Positions 21,566 through 34,375 are shown, counted from the first letter of the stretch. The stretch is DNA of 64,000 nucleotides from Zhengitettix transpicula (GCA_037074705.1 CM073590.1:219572746-219636745), one strand, 5' to 3'. Made by a program: numbers and translations. The notes: generated by a model from the sequence alone, not told the origin.

Positions 21566-24007
21566 TTCATTTTTGAACAACTTAAAATTAAAATAAGTAA
21601 ATTAAAAAATATATAGATGTAGAGAGTTTTAGAAATCTACTATAAAATAACTGCTGATAAGGACTTTCATTACTATCGATTTTCAATTTTCTGAAAACAT
21701 ACAAATTATTTTAAGAGATAAAAATGCACAAAACGGTACAACGCCTGTCTTTCTCAAACTCAGTACGGATTTCATCGGCCGACAATAAATTCATGACGGC
21801 TTCGTACACGGATTTCAGGAAACGAACAAAAGAAGAATAAATATCAAAGGATGGTGGTCCTGTGAACGTGACAGAAGCATCTCATATTAAATTAAACATT
21901 ATATTCCATTTGAATGCGTTTGGTTGATATATGCTGACACATTTATATACATTTAATGTTATATTATTGAGATTTTGGATTAATCAGCTTAATTACTGGT
22001 ATAATTCGTTTTTCCACTTTTTTATTCTGCTCTGTGCTGTTACAGCAACTAGAATTCATTATAACAGTTTTATTCTATTATTTCTATTCTTCACATATGT
22101 CTTTCTGGTACCGATTTCAAGTCCGCAATAGACCAAATCATAGTTTGCTGTTTAAATTTATATTATTCCTGTTGTCGATGAAACATGGGTAATTTCTGCC
22201 ACAAAGTACTCGAAGGCTAGTTTCATGTATAAATCATAGGTAGCAAACATTAATGTCTCAAGTATTAGCTTATAGATAGAGAACAACTAATCTCTTTCTG
22301 ATAAGAAACGTAAGGAGCAGATCGTGTAAGGGATGATTGCATGTATCACGTAATTGTGTGTGATGTCTGAGCACGAAGGCCTCTCGTGCGCTCCGTGGCG
22401 TGCGGGGGCGGCATTACTCACCTGGCTCCTCCACAGCAACAAATGGTCGGCAACAGTGCTGAATAAATCACTAACACCTTTGTGCTACAGCCTCTCGTCC
22501 ATTTTCACTTAACAAGACGTCCGCCTCCGCATCCTTTGTAATAAATATTGATATCGTTAATAATCTTTGACTGAAAACAATAATATACATATTTGTTTGG
22601 GCTAGCCTGATAAAATTCCAAGACCAAAAATCTGACCAATTTATAGTAATAACAATAGAATAAAATTTCATTGAATTTTTAAGATTTTACATCAACTGAT
22701 TTTTGTACTTAAAAATATAAAAATGAAATTGACACTTCTAATGTAATGTAATGTAATGTGATCGGTACTTAATGGTTGAAAATTTTAACAGAGTTTACGT
22801 TTACACTTTAGAAGTCGACCTGCAGGCAGTTTCCTAGAATTCAGCGGAAGGCGGCGGCAGTTCCATCTCACAAAGTACTCCGTACGTACAAATTAACGTA
22901 GCTCTCATTACTAATATTTATCAATACTTTTTCACTGTCCATAATCGTCTTAAAACTTTTGCTCCCACTGATTCTTCAACGTTAATTTGCTAACCTATTC
23001 TCATTCTAACGTTTCTCCTCTTTTGCGGCCTTACACTGTCACTATCACTTTGCCACTCTCAATTTCTTTCCACCTCCTCCGCCTGTGTTATAAAAATTAC
23101 ACTTAACCCTTTACCGATTCTCCTCTAATATTTCCCACAGCCTTAGAGATGAATAATGTAATGCAAAACACCCATATCGTGCTATCTGCTTCCAATATAT
23201 ATGTTTAAGTTTTCACCAACAAAATGTAGAGGACAAACGTCACATTTCGAACTCCATAAATTTCTTCAACACAGTACAAATTGAAAGCACTCCGCCAGTA
23301 ATACATAAATCTAATTATATTCTTCTAGGAAGTAGGAAAAATAATATGTATGGTATAATACTATAAATCGAACGTAAAAATATTTAAACGCATTTTAATA
23401 TTTTCGAACACATTTAGAATATAATTTTGTTCCAGATACTCATAGACTTAGTCCATTGAAGCGATTACATGATACGATAATTGACCCACTGTTTATTTTA
23501 GATTACTCTTATTATTTATCATTATCATTATTATTATCATTTAAGGGGTAACAATTCAAGTAGTAATATATGCCACCAGACTCTTATTTATTTATTTATT
23601 TATTAATAAATGTTTTTTCCAACTGATTTTCTACTATTCTGTTTGTTTGTTATATAATTCGATAACAGGCATCTCTTTACAATTATTAATTTCGTTTCAA
23701 TTTGCATTAATTTCGTAAAAGTTTTAAAAAATATTTTAGATCAAAAAGTCTCTTTTTTTGTGAAGTAATTGAGGGCTAAATAATCACTTTCTAATCGATT
23801 TTGAGAAACTTACTTCAAAAATTCAAATTTTTACGCAAAATTATTATTATCACAATACGTGCTAGTTTTACTGAGTTATGTGTATATATTTGCAATATTC
23901 TGACTTCCTTACAATAGCATGTCTGTTTTGTTAAACAATATTATTTTTCCGCGGAAGCGGAAATTGTAATAATATATTATATAGTCAGACTGAAACATGT
24001 GAAAACG
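21566..24007. other. AT-rich non-coding stretch, nothing assigned
   Basis: No gene or repeat family recognised. It holds short simple repeats: AATGT units at 22739-22758 and ATTT units near 23587-23605. A GC-richer patch lies at 22380-22440. Confidence 0.35.
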
Positions 24008-24145
24008 TCGGGGGCCCTAGTTAACCCTTGGCTAACTTCCTCCACCCTTCCGCATCCCCCCTTTCAAATCCCTTTCCTATGCTATAAGAGGGGAGTTGCC
24101 ACAATGCGGATTACCCTATACATAGACTGTCTACACCCCCCCCCC
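24008..24145 (+). mobile_element. R1 retroposon, 3' fragment
   Basis: It matches the R1 3' end from GGGGGCCCTAGTTAACCCTT to GGATTACCCT, then degenerates. The A-tail position holds a run of ten C (24136-24145). Confidence 0.78.
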
Positions 24146-26044
24146 ATGAAAACTTAGACCGAGAATTCAGGATAATTTTGGGCTAATCATTTGGGATTCC
24201 TCGCGAATCCTGTTGGCTACCTTTACAAAAAAAGTGGGACGAAATGAGTGACATTCCGTGGTAGTTGATACTTAAACTCTTGTTGCATATTAACAACGGC
24301 CGGCAATTTTCCGTGTTCCTTTCATTCAAATACATACGCGGGATAAAATATAATTCCTGTTGGCGAGTATCCAATGTGTTGAGTTGAAAATCACCAAATT
24401 TTGTTCTGGATATGAAACGAAATACTTTAAGTAGCTACAACGTTTTTTATGGTTGTACCCATATTTATTGTAACTACTCAACAATGATGATTTTATATTG
24501 TTCACTTTGAAAATGTCAGTGCAATGACCAAAATAAAACTAGTAGTATCGTTTAATTTAACAGTTAGATAATTAATTTATAAAGTAATAAAAGAAAGTCT
24601 TAACCGTTGCGCACAACACAGAGATCTAATAGAGTAAATAATCATCTTCAGTACAGAAACCATTTTACAGAACAAAGTAATTTATTCCCATATTTTACTT
24701 TCTCTAGCCATGAGACGAGGGAAGAAAAACTTCTTATACTGCAATTCAAACCAGTATTTATTTAACCTGTGCTTTGCGATTAAAAGAAAACAAATGTATT
24801 CGGATTTCTTGCTAAGTTGAGGATTTTTAACGGCGTAAGAAAAATATATATATTTATGTAGGTTCTTCATAAGATACGCAGTTATTCTATATCCAGCGCA
24901 TATTATAATAAGTTTCCTGCGTATATATTTTTAAATAATTTATTAATTTAATTTCACTTACAATCGTTATAATGACACATTCATAAATTGTTTTATTATT
25001 TATTTGTTTAGTATTTCATTTAATATTTTCGTATTGCGGTAGCAATCAGAAACTGTCTATAGACAATATATCTGGGAGTTTCTTTGGCCAGAGGGATTTT
25101 GGAATTTAACCTTGCTTTGGAGTTGTGGTGTTTGGAATACGATTCGTACCTGTGTACGCATCTAAAATAAATAAAAGTGTTTGTTACAAATCTGTGACTT
25201 TTCACCGTAACCTACATCTGACTTATGTAAGGCTGCCATGACGATCTAGCATGTCCTTTACGACCGTCCAAAGCACGACAGGATTAGAATAGCCACACAT
25301 GAGAAATACTCGAGAAGAGAGATATGTACCTCAGCAGCGGCAGTAAATAACCTGGTACATTTTAGTAAAGAAAGCGGCATTCAAGATCTAATCTAAATAT
25401 ACAGTGACTAATATGTATATGTAATTTGAATCAAATGTAATAAATTCATGTAGTAGGCATGGAAAGTCGCCAATGACTATTATGTTGACGCGACTATGAA
25501 AATTAAATAAAAAAACTGTGACTTTCATATGAAATCGAAGATCGTGAAAATATTTGACTGATAAATGCTATACAATTATATTCATACACGTATAAAGCTA
25601 AACATTTTTTTTTACTGGAGATAGCTCAAATTATATTTTAAAATTTTAATATACAGGGCAATTGTTATATACTATCGAAGGTTTTTAAAAAAAATTTAAC
25701 ATTCTGATCCTCTTAAAATATGCATACTTATATTTAACGATTACACGTTACGGAACACTAATTATAATATCTCTCTTATGGCCGATACCGGAAGAGATTT
25801 CAGATTCTGATGATAAGAAAAACCCAATTTACAAGTTGATTGAGACCTTACTGTTATTTCTTTGATCCATTAGATAGAGCTCCAGTCTTGAGAAACGTTC
25901 CGATCTCTTCAGTGTCGTAATACTACATTTCTGCTTAATATATGCCGACAGGGGAAAACGTCGTTTGTCGACCAATTATTTTGATATACTACGTTTCAAA
26001 CAAATTGTACATACATCCACGTGATTCATACTTTATATCCAGAT
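24146..26044. other. AT-rich non-coding stretch, nothing assigned
   Basis: No gene or repeat recognised. The several minus-strand frames of about 60 codons have no motifs. Confidence 0.35.
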
Positions 26045-26798
26045 GATTTTTGTGTATAATTTCAACACCTTAAAGCACCACGAAGTGTGGGGCTGGAGGG
26101 TCGTTAAATAAATTAACATAAAAAAACGAGATATGTGTGAAATCCATCGTTATAGATGTCAGTTAGTTTAATTCTGAAATTCACAATGTCAGTTAAGTTG
26201 TATTTTAGTGCCTAGGTGTGGAGTTGGGGGATGAGATGAGTGAAAGGCCGTTACATAAAATTACTTAGACTGCACTCAGTCTTGGGTTATAGAATTTAGT
26301 GAGTTTAATTCTAACATTTACCATACTGGTTAAGTTGTAGTTCAGCCAAATGGAGTGGGGGTGGAAAGAGGTGAAACAAATTTCCATTAACACCCTAAAA
26401 TGAGTAGACCAATTTCTACCAAACTTAATACACATCTTACTTACGCTATAGGAACAAACACTGAGGGATTAAGACACACCTACCGCTGCTAGAGGTGGGG
26501 GTGGAAGCGGTGGAATTTGAAAACATTCACAAACGGCCATTATTAGCGTCGAATAAAACTTTTTCAGAGCCACTTAATTTTTTTGTGTCATACTAGAATT
26601 TTGAAGTCTCTAATTTCAACTCCAAAAGTCAAGGTAGTGAAAACACGAGCGGATGGTGGTCGAATGGGTTTACATAAAATGTAATGTATACAAGACCGAG
26701 ATTAGTATCGATTCAGGGGTAATAGTAGTATCTGAGTTTATTTTCGCATTAACCAGGATGATAAATAAATACCCGGGCAACGCCGGGGACTCAGTTAA
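26045..26798 (+). mobile_element. Non-autonomous Helitron-like element, 5' end not found
   Basis: It carries the family body (GTGTATAATTTCAACACC, TTAGTTTAATTCT, repeated TCAGTTAAGTTG-type words) and the 3' hairpin CCCGGGCAACGCCGGG (26772-26787), then CAGTTAAA where other copies have CAGCTAGT. The CTRR end is therefore eroded. I could not see the TC start, so the left boundary is a guess. It has no Rep or helicase frame. Confidence 0.6.
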
Positions 26799-27889
26799 AT
26801 ACATAAAAATCTTAGAAGATGAGAAAGAACAGTGTCATTATCAGAACATTTCTAAGAAATTTCGTTCTTCATAAACATTTGTTAGTAACTAGCATAGAAG
26901 AAATGTGATTAAATTAATATTGAAAACAGTAAATGATTTTTTATATAAAGTATGAACCATATATTAGGTCTTTAAATTTAGTCAGTCAACAAAATCTACA
27001 TTATATCAGTCAAACTATTATTTTTGTTTGATATAGTTACTGTAAAACAAACATGTATCGAACAAACTGAGCGGTAATAACCAGGAGAACCTCAATTTTG
27101 CTCCATAATGTTTCCGTACCTTGTGTACCAATAAAATATTGACCTTTATTTTGATCTCTTGGCAAATCAACGCGCCAACATTATTCCCGCTAATTCCACC
27201 ACACCACTGCGCCAAAATCGAGTCCAAAATTCAGCCAGGGGTGAAGTAGCCATTAGAACGTATCTGCTAACGGACCCTGGTCATTTCCTTCATTGTATTA
27301 ACTTTCAATTAGTGATGTGTGAGCAGTAACTAGTGAGTCTCGAATCACGAGCAGCGAGCAGAGGCTAACACGATAAACAGTGGCTGCGAGCCCGACGCGA
27401 CGCCCTTCCCTTTGTTCCTGGTCATAACAAGCTCTGTTTGCTCTCTGCGAACAATGTCAACGTGATGTGTGCGTCCAGCAGCGATACCTCGCCAATAATG
27501 CCATTAACGTTTCATATATATATATTGTAATTCCACACATCTGGCAGCACGAATGAGGCTTTGAGCGCGACTTTTGCTTCCCTATTACATTTACAGATTT
27601 TATAGAGGTTTACAATCAGAATATAAGTTTCGAATGGAAATAAATGGTTTTCCAATTATATAGGGATTCCTTTTCCATACTAGAAGCTTAAATAGTTGTG
27701 TGTTCTAGAAACAATTTTTTTTTCATTAGAGTGTTATCAGAAACCGAATTTCGGTAGCAAAGAAACGATTTATTACAACTGGGACAATATAACCGTATTA
27801 CAGTATTTATCCACGAGAGACATCTGTCTACTTTTGGATATTGAGAACAACAACTCGAGTTACTGCGGGAAGATATTTAGTTTAAAATA
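26799..27889. other. Non-coding stretch, nothing assigned
   Basis: A GC-richer patch at 27330-27490 has no match in the window. No gene recognised. Confidence 0.3.
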
Positions 27890-27930
27890 AAACAACGTTC
27901 CGGTACGTATTAGCACCTTCTTCAGGGTAG
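27890..27930 (-). ncRNA. Hammerhead-like motif
   Basis: On the minus strand: CTGAAGA (27919-27925), a stem opening GGT...ACC, then GGAACG (27896-27901). The order and spacing match a hammerhead core (CUGANGA, stem II, GAAA), but the GAAA box is mutated to GGAA and one extra base lies before the stem. It is probably a decayed retroelement ribozyme, not an active one. Confidence 0.35.
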
Positions 27931-27964
27931 TAAATTTAAGGAAACTTGAAATTATTAATGACTG

Positions 27965-28055
27965 GCTATGAAGAAAATTTGTTTGGATTCCGCGGTTACA
28001 GAATATCAACCTTCTCTTCTGTAAGCGTGGAAACCAAACTAATTTTCTTCATAGC
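27965..28055. repeat. Long inverted repeat, 38-nt arms
   Basis: Arm one (27965-28002, GCTATGAAGAAAATTTGTTT and on) pairs with arm two (28018-28055, ending AATTTTCTTCATAGC) with 4 mismatches in 38 and a 15-nt loop. It lies 40 bp right of a hammerhead-like motif. Confidence 0.85.
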
Positions 28056-29219
28056 AATGCTGAGGGAACGAATTAACTTAAATTTTGATTTATGACGTAA
28101 GCTTCATATCCGAGATTTAAGATAAATCATTCTAATATTGATTTAAATATATATTCAAATTAAAAATTATTAATATGAAGCCAACACGTTGCGACCAATT
28201 TAAGTAGAAAACTAATTTTAAAGGGAAAGATAAATACCACGACTTTTATACTTCAATTATTACAACTCTTTACAGAGAAAATAAAAATATTTATTACAAA
28301 TTACGTGTTAATTTAATTTCTGTACATATTTTTTTTTTTAAAAAAAGCCATAGCATTTCATGAGAGACAAATCTTCAGGGCCGCTTACGGGGTCATTAAT
28401 AATTATAGTAATTTGCAATTAGCACCAAATGAGTTACAAAAGAAAACTAATTAAATTTACAATAACAAATTATATAAAAAAGAATCTAAAGAAATCTAGA
28501 GAAATCTGAAGGTACTCGTATTTATATAAAAGTTTACAATATAAGGTTTTTACATACCAGTTTATTTAGAGATGCTCTAGTACTATATTAATTGTTCACT
28601 TCTCAATTTTATTCTTTTAAAGAAAAATTAATTCAACAGACCATTACATTGTTTCACTTCACTAAATTCTACTTCCCGCCGTACACCTCTCCAACAAAGT
28701 TCAAGAACTTTACTTCATCCTACTTATTATCTCTCAGCTTAACTTTAAAAGTACTTAAATACCAAACGCTGAAAATGATATTTTCAGCCGTTACTCAGAA
28801 TAGACTTTGCTGAATTGTACTACTTATTTAGTCACAAGAACACCCTTAGCTATGGTTATCCTTGGCTGGTTTCCAAAACTAGACTCACTCTGACTATCTT
28901 TGGTCAAAATTCCAACACAGACTTCATTATGAACATTATCGTTCGACCTCTGAAACCAGACAGAATATCAACCTTATCGTTCGAGCTCCCAGACCACACT
29001 CGCCATGACCACCACCATACTTCCAAATCACTGTTGTTTTTCCAAAGTTCGGCTCATTACACACGCTTTGCCGACAATAATAGAGAGGAAATCTTTCCAA
29101 TCTCCGCGTAACTGACTGTTATTTACAAAGCTCTGGACTCAAAATTACGCCGACTATAATATTATGGAAAATTATTAAATAAAAAGTTTCATTACACAAT
29201 ATATATATATAAAATATTT
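28056..29219. other. AT-rich non-coding stretch, nothing assigned
   Basis: The adjoining frames at 28592-28813 and 28815-29111 show no known motif. CAGAATATCAACCTT occurs at 28965 and at the loop of the 27965 inverted repeat, which hints at a shared repeat. Confidence 0.3.
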
Positions 29220-29372
29220 TTCTTAGGTTATTATGCGAAGATTATAAACCAAGAAAAGTTTCTCTCCATATATAATCCAGTGAAATGGTGAAATGCACAT
29301 TTCAAAGGTTCCGCGTTTTCTCCACTGAGGCGACTTAATTTTCTTAGGTTATTCTGCGAAGATTTCTTTGAA
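29220..29372. repeat. R4 dispersed repeat, copy 1, with internal duplication
   Basis: It shares TATAATCCAGTGAAATG, TGCACATTTC, GGTTCCG, TTCTCCACT and GACTTAATTTTCTTAGGTTA with 30867-30960. TTTTCTTAGGTTATTATGCG occurs twice inside it, at about 29219 and 29338. Confidence 0.6.
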
Positions 29373-29956
29373 AATATCTATACGTATATAAAGCAAGAAA
29401 ATTTTCTCTAATTTTACTACATAATATTTCAATGAAGTCGCTACCTGAAACAGGTAGAAATGGATAGCTAAACGTTGCTATTAAGCTAAACTCAATTTTT
29501 TTAAAAAAATAAACTGACTGTTATTAGACATTTTATATCATTTATTCGTAAAATCAAAAATTTTAATTGTTAATTTTTTAATTAAATGGCATTACGTTTT
29601 CTCAGGTTTCTTTACGGGTGCTGTCTGTATTTATTTTATTCTACAATATTTTTATAATAATTGATCCCACTATTTTATTTTAAATAACAAAACAGGCGTT
29701 AAAGAGCAGAATTAATAAGAATATTGTAAATCTCAAAACCTTATGTTCAATTCTGAACATCTTATAAATAACATTTTATTTATTTGAACGTTTGTTTCTA
29801 ATAATAATAATACATATAGACTTATTAACTCATTTTTTATCATTGAAATTTTTTTAAACCAACCGTACCGGTATTTACTTGTATCCTCCTCAGGCTGTGG
29901 TCCGTCTGAAGAGGACAAACATTTTTACCGAAGCATAGGGCTCTTAAATAAATTAT

Positions 29957-30198
29957 TTGGGTATGAGACAAGTACCCAATTCCCGATCTACCTGATACAG
30001 GATTTCTAGGATTTGTCCTGCATAACTTTTAGGCGAATGCCGGGTAGAATCCTTAAACTATAGTCCGGGGTCCCTAGTGAACCCTTGGCTACCTTCCTCT
30101 ACCCCTTCCACATCCCCCTATGACATCCCTTCCTATGTTATTAAATGGGACTATCCACCACGTGGATTAGCTTCATTATAACCTGTTACTAAAAAAAA
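29957..30198 (+). mobile_element. R1 retroposon, 5'-truncated copy with TSD
   Basis: The R1 3' half begins near ATGAGACAAGTACCCAATTC and ends with CCTGTTACT plus eight A. TTAAATAAATTAT flanks it at 29944-29956 and 30207-30219, a target-site duplication. The downstream copy lies in a 20-bp unit repeated three times. Confidence 0.82.
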
Positions 30199-30202
30199 TA
30201 GG

Positions 30203-30262
30203 TCTGTTAAATAAATTATATATCTGTTAAATAAATTATATATCTGTTAAATAAATTATATT
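30203..30262 (+). repeat. Tandem repeat, 20-bp unit x3
   Basis: The unit TCTGTTAAATAAATTATATA is repeated three times directly after the R1 poly(A). It includes the target-site duplication word. Confidence 0.9.
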
Positions 30263-30866
30263 AGATTTTTTGGATAATAATAATTGTCGTTAAATACATT
30301 TTATTCTTATTGGAACTTTGTTTGTTACTTATGGTCATTAGTTTTCATTCTGTATTCATGTCTCAATAATAACAATAAAATTAAGATTGAAAAGTATGCA
30401 ACGTATGGCAAAACAGTATTTTACTTCTTCGTCTTTTACCCTAACGTAGTGAATAATATTTGTATTTCGAAACAGAACAACACACTGATTGATATTCAGC
30501 CAGTTCTGAATATAAAGAGATCCGGGTAGTTAAAAGTCTAATTTAAGTCAGATTCCATTAACGCGTTTCTAAATAACGTAATTTGACACGGCTTAATGTA
30601 GAAAGTTTGTTATTATATTTTATATTTTCCGACTCCGTCCTCCCCAATTAAGAGAGCAGGAGTTTGCTGCATTGCGGAATACGTTCCACCACTTTTATAT
30701 CATTGGGTCGCAAATACTAATATTCTAGTACAGCATTCGTAAATTAATTAAAACTTATTTTCAAGTTATTCTACGAATGTACAGATTTGAAATGTTGGTA
30801 TCTTACTCATTGCCTATATTTTTGTAGTTCCATTATTTAATTGTATTAAATGTATTTACTAGACTT
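30263..30866. other. AT-rich non-coding stretch, nothing assigned
   Basis: The frame at 30284-30529 (81 codons) has no recognisable motif. Confidence 0.3.
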
Positions 30867-30960
30867 CATATAATCCAGTGAAATGCACATTTCGAGGTTC
30901 CGTGATTTCTCCACTAAAGTGACTTAATTTTCTTAGGTTATTATGCGAAGATTTCTTTGC
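30867..30960. repeat. R4 dispersed repeat, copy 2
   Basis: The second copy of the repeat at 29271-29370, with the same order of blocks from ATATAATCCAGTGAAATGCA to ATGCGAAGATTTCTTTG. Confidence 0.6.
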
Positions 30961-31344
30961 AACTGTAAAAAAAAATTGGGGGGATCAAAGCTTAATTTTC
31001 TTACGATTATATTAATATTTTTAAGTAAACCAAAGCACTCTTTAATTATCTCACGAAATAGGTTTCACTGAGTCCTTTAGACAATTTAGATCACATTTAA
31101 CAGAATAAAATTATTATAACAACTAATGTGGATTTTTTCTTTTTTTAATTAATTTAACTCGTTTATTTAAATCATGCAATTCCTAAAGCAACCTTACTAT
31201 GTATTGGCGTAAAGAACAATTTCCTGAATTGGACTCGGTTAATTTTGGAATCATATTCGACATTCCTATTTGCAACACTGATGAATTATTTTTCATGTCA
31301 CTATACATTTTAAATGCTACCCGTGCATTTGAGAAGAGGACAGG

Positions 31345-31537
31345 TTACGTATAGAGTAATGTACGTAGTTACCACTACCCTCTTATGGCATACGAAAGGC
31401 ACTAAAAGCAGGGATGCGGAAAAATAGAGAAAAGTAATTAAGGGTTAACTAGGGCCCCCGGGCTGTAGGGGAGCATCCTACCAGAAAATTTGCCTAAAAA
31501 TGATGCAGGACAAATCCTAAAAAACTGTATCAGATAG
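31345..31537 (-). mobile_element. R1 retroposon, 3' part, split by R3
   Basis: A diverged R1 3' part (GGGATGCGGAAA, AAGGGTTAACTAGGGCCCCC, AAATTTGCCTAAAAATGATG). It stops at the R3 repeat and R1 resumes after it. About 25 bp of R1 (the ACCTGCATC..GTAGG segment) is present on both sides, as a diverged target duplication or the overlap of two R1 copies. Confidence 0.75.
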
Positions 31538-31544
31538 GTCAGAC

Positions 31545-31816
31545 ATTATTTTGAATTCTACAATTATTTTGAATGTTATAGAGAGTGACTGAAGTAATAT
31601 CTGTAGGAAAAAATTAGTTTAGTGTAACGGTTAGCAGGTCCGACCCCATGGGCGTTTTTTATTAATTCTCTAAATTTACGAGACATTTTCACATGCAGCT
31701 TTTCAAGATGTCAATAATTTACTAATAATTACATTTATTTAATTAATAGTTTTTTTGTAAACACGTATGAACAATTTACATACGACCCTCAACCCACATA
31801 AACGAAAATAAAAGCC
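31545..31816. repeat. R3 dispersed repeat, copy 2, inside R1
   Basis: It matches 1600-1856. The A-box-like word is TAGTGTAACGG, and GGTCCGACCCC follows close by, a poor B box. Position between two R1 parts shows it can insert or recombine into other repeats. Function unknown. Confidence 0.55.
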
Positions 31817-32143
31817 ATAGAAAGACCTGCATCAAGTAGGAGCTTGTTACTTGCCCCCACGCCTTTCCAATGGCGGTAGTGGGCTTTTCTGTGCGAACAC
31901 AGAATTCACTCTCCGTGCCTCGACCAGTTTAGGAGGCAGCTGGCCGACTGTTCCGAGGAACAGCGGAAAACTGTTACCGTATGCAGAAGATCTGCGACCC
32001 TGCAACGTACACCTCTTAAAACTGGCCAAGTTCTGGCTCGTGGGAAGATTAGTTTAAAAACAAGAGATAACTAAGGCATCCCCCTCCATCTCTCCAGGGA
32101 GGTTCCACCTGCTAGATCTTAGAACAGTTACCACGGGCTTCCT
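31817..32143 (-). mobile_element. R1 retroposon, 5' part, split by R3
   Basis: It continues R1 from AAGACCTGCATCAAGTAGG to the 5' end near CCACGGGCTTCCTT. The hairpin CTGTTCC GA GGAACAG (31948-31963) carries the G-C version of a pair that is A-T in other copies, so pairing is kept. The open frames on both strands here are repeat-derived. Confidence 0.78.
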
Positions 32144-33611
32144 TGATGACACTTGCTGTTAAGCAATCGTTTCATTTTATCACCACCGTCACCCTCTCAC
32201 AGTTGCGGCAATTTATTCCATCCACTTTACAACGTCCTTTCCTTTTTGTTCTAGTTAATAAATAATACGCTCTATTTAAGTAAGTTCTCCCTTGTAGGAA
32301 ATATTATCTTTTCAATGTTCTTAAACTTCCGCCCCCTCCCCTATCTCGTCTTAGTCAAATAAATCTTATTCAATTTCCGTAAGGAGCGCTAAGTGTAGTG
32401 CCTTTTTCTTGTCATAAAACATTAATGACTCTATTAACAACGAACGACTCTTGGTTTGGAGGGGACATTCTACTTACCATCATTATGTATTTAAAAAGAA
32501 AAGCAGTGGGATAAAAATGGAACTCTGTAATGGTTCCTCCATGAGTCGTCATCACCGATGGTTGATGATCCTTAACACAATATGAGCATTCCAGTTAACA
32601 CATAAAATCGTCTCTGACGAAGCTGTGAGTAAGCAAATATCCACACACTATATCTCCGTAAAAGTCATAACGTACACAGGAATACAACAAGGTCGCTGAA
32701 GGGACTTCTTAGTTTCAACAATATGTTTAATTGTAAGGTTCTGACCGTCAATGCGTCACAATGTTCACATTTCACCTCCGGATAATGGTATGAATCCGCA
32801 GTGAAACGGTAATATAAAAATTGTTTCCCCAAGACCAAACAACGTTACTGAATATTTCGTTTCCAATTTACGTGAATTTCAGTCATACTTTTAATGAATG
32901 ATTGTTCTACAAATTAAACAATATATGGTCATATTTACTACGCAGAACAATCTTTCTAGGCAGAAGCGAAGCCGAAACCCAATACAACATATTCATGTTT
33001 CAATGTTTAAGGTATCGCTTTTATTTACATCCTTTAACGTTAATTAGGATATCTTAAAATTATGTTTGTGACTACCCGAGTAAGGAAACAGTAAATGTTA
33101 TACTACAACAATTTTTTCTACACGGGAAATAACAGTTAATCTGTCTCTTAAAAAAGATCGCCAGACCAAAAATTTTTAAAAAATTTTCAAAATTCGAGAA
33201 ATAAAACTTATAAAACCGTTTGTATTAGAGAATGATACGTGTTATTCAGGGACGCATTAACGTTGTTTCTGTGCTGTATATTTCACAAGAAACAAAGTAA
33301 AATTCTAGGAGTCCAGTCTCATGGCGTATCTGACGAAGTTGATAGTACGCAAACACTCAAACAATACATTAAAAATATTTGAGATATAAAATTTAAATGG
33401 AATGCGATGAATACCATGATTTTTCCTCGAAATTTTGGTTTGCCTACTTATCTGTGCCATGGTTCCCATTTTTTATTTTAGTTAGGTCTTACATAGGAGA
33501 TTATAAGTTTGATATTAGTCGACCTTATTTTAATATTATATAACTTTCTATATCAAAATATACACTGATTATTTAAAGCATAATTACCGTCTGCTTAGTA
33601 GCGTGTTAGAT
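32144..33611. other. AT-rich non-coding stretch, nothing assigned
   Basis: No gene or repeat recognised. Confidence 0.35.
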
Positions 33612-34375
33612 TATCTTCGGAACGCAATGCAGTAGTGATATGGCGTGATTAAAGTCTTTCGTCGGATTCCAGAAGTATGTGGCACCAGATTTTTACGCAC
33701 AGGTCACGAAATTCCCTTTAAAGTACGTTATGGTGGTTTACGGACGCGAAAGTGGCGTTCCATAAGTGTTTCATAGGGTTGAGATCAGGAAACTTTGAAG
33801 ACATGTACACCAACTTTATTCATTATCATGCACCTGAAACACGTATCGCACGATTTTGGCCCTGTGACACTGACAGTTCAATGACCTGTTGGAATATTCC
33901 ATCGCTTCTGGTAAGACTTCAAGCATGGAGGAATGTTCAGCTATTATCGATGTCATAATTAAACTCAGTGTTTTCCATAACACTTGATTCGACCCCAATC
34001 TGGATTGCTTTTGCAATTTCGTTATTTTTCTATAATTAAACTCCTCCCCTACCCCTAAGGGTGCTCCCCTTCCATGCCAAAAGGGGTGAACGATGAAATA
34101 CTTTTCCTGCACCTGCACCTGCACCTGCAGCGTTCTGTGCCTACAGATCGTAGCCTATCCTGCATTACAGACTGGACGTTACCACGTTCTTTGATCAGTT
34201 GTGGACGTGCAAACACTCGTGGCTTCACCGGTTCAATCCCTTTACACAGATTATCACGACAGTAGTACCCGAACAGCCGACCAGCTTCGACGTGTCCGAA
34301 ATTCTGGTGCCCAGGCACTGAGTTATAACAATCTTCCTTTTCTGCGTCGCTGATGTCAGTATATTTTCCCATTTT
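33612..34375 (-). pseudogene. Possible remnant of an unidentified coding element
   Basis: This is the only stretch besides the mariner with better-than-noise protein-like frames. Two overlapping minus-strand frames (34055-34372, 105 codons, and 33816-34124, 102 codons) have balanced composition. They suggest one frame broken by a shift near 34100, just where a short CACCTG hexamer array (about 34107-34130) sits. I see no catalytic motif and cannot name the family. It might be a transposase or retroelement fragment. Confidence 0.25.
34107..34130. repeat. CACCTG hexamer tandem repeat
   Basis: Three full CACCTG units followed by a CACCTGCAG variant. A possible cause of a frameshift in the surrounding frames. 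Confidence 0.8.
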
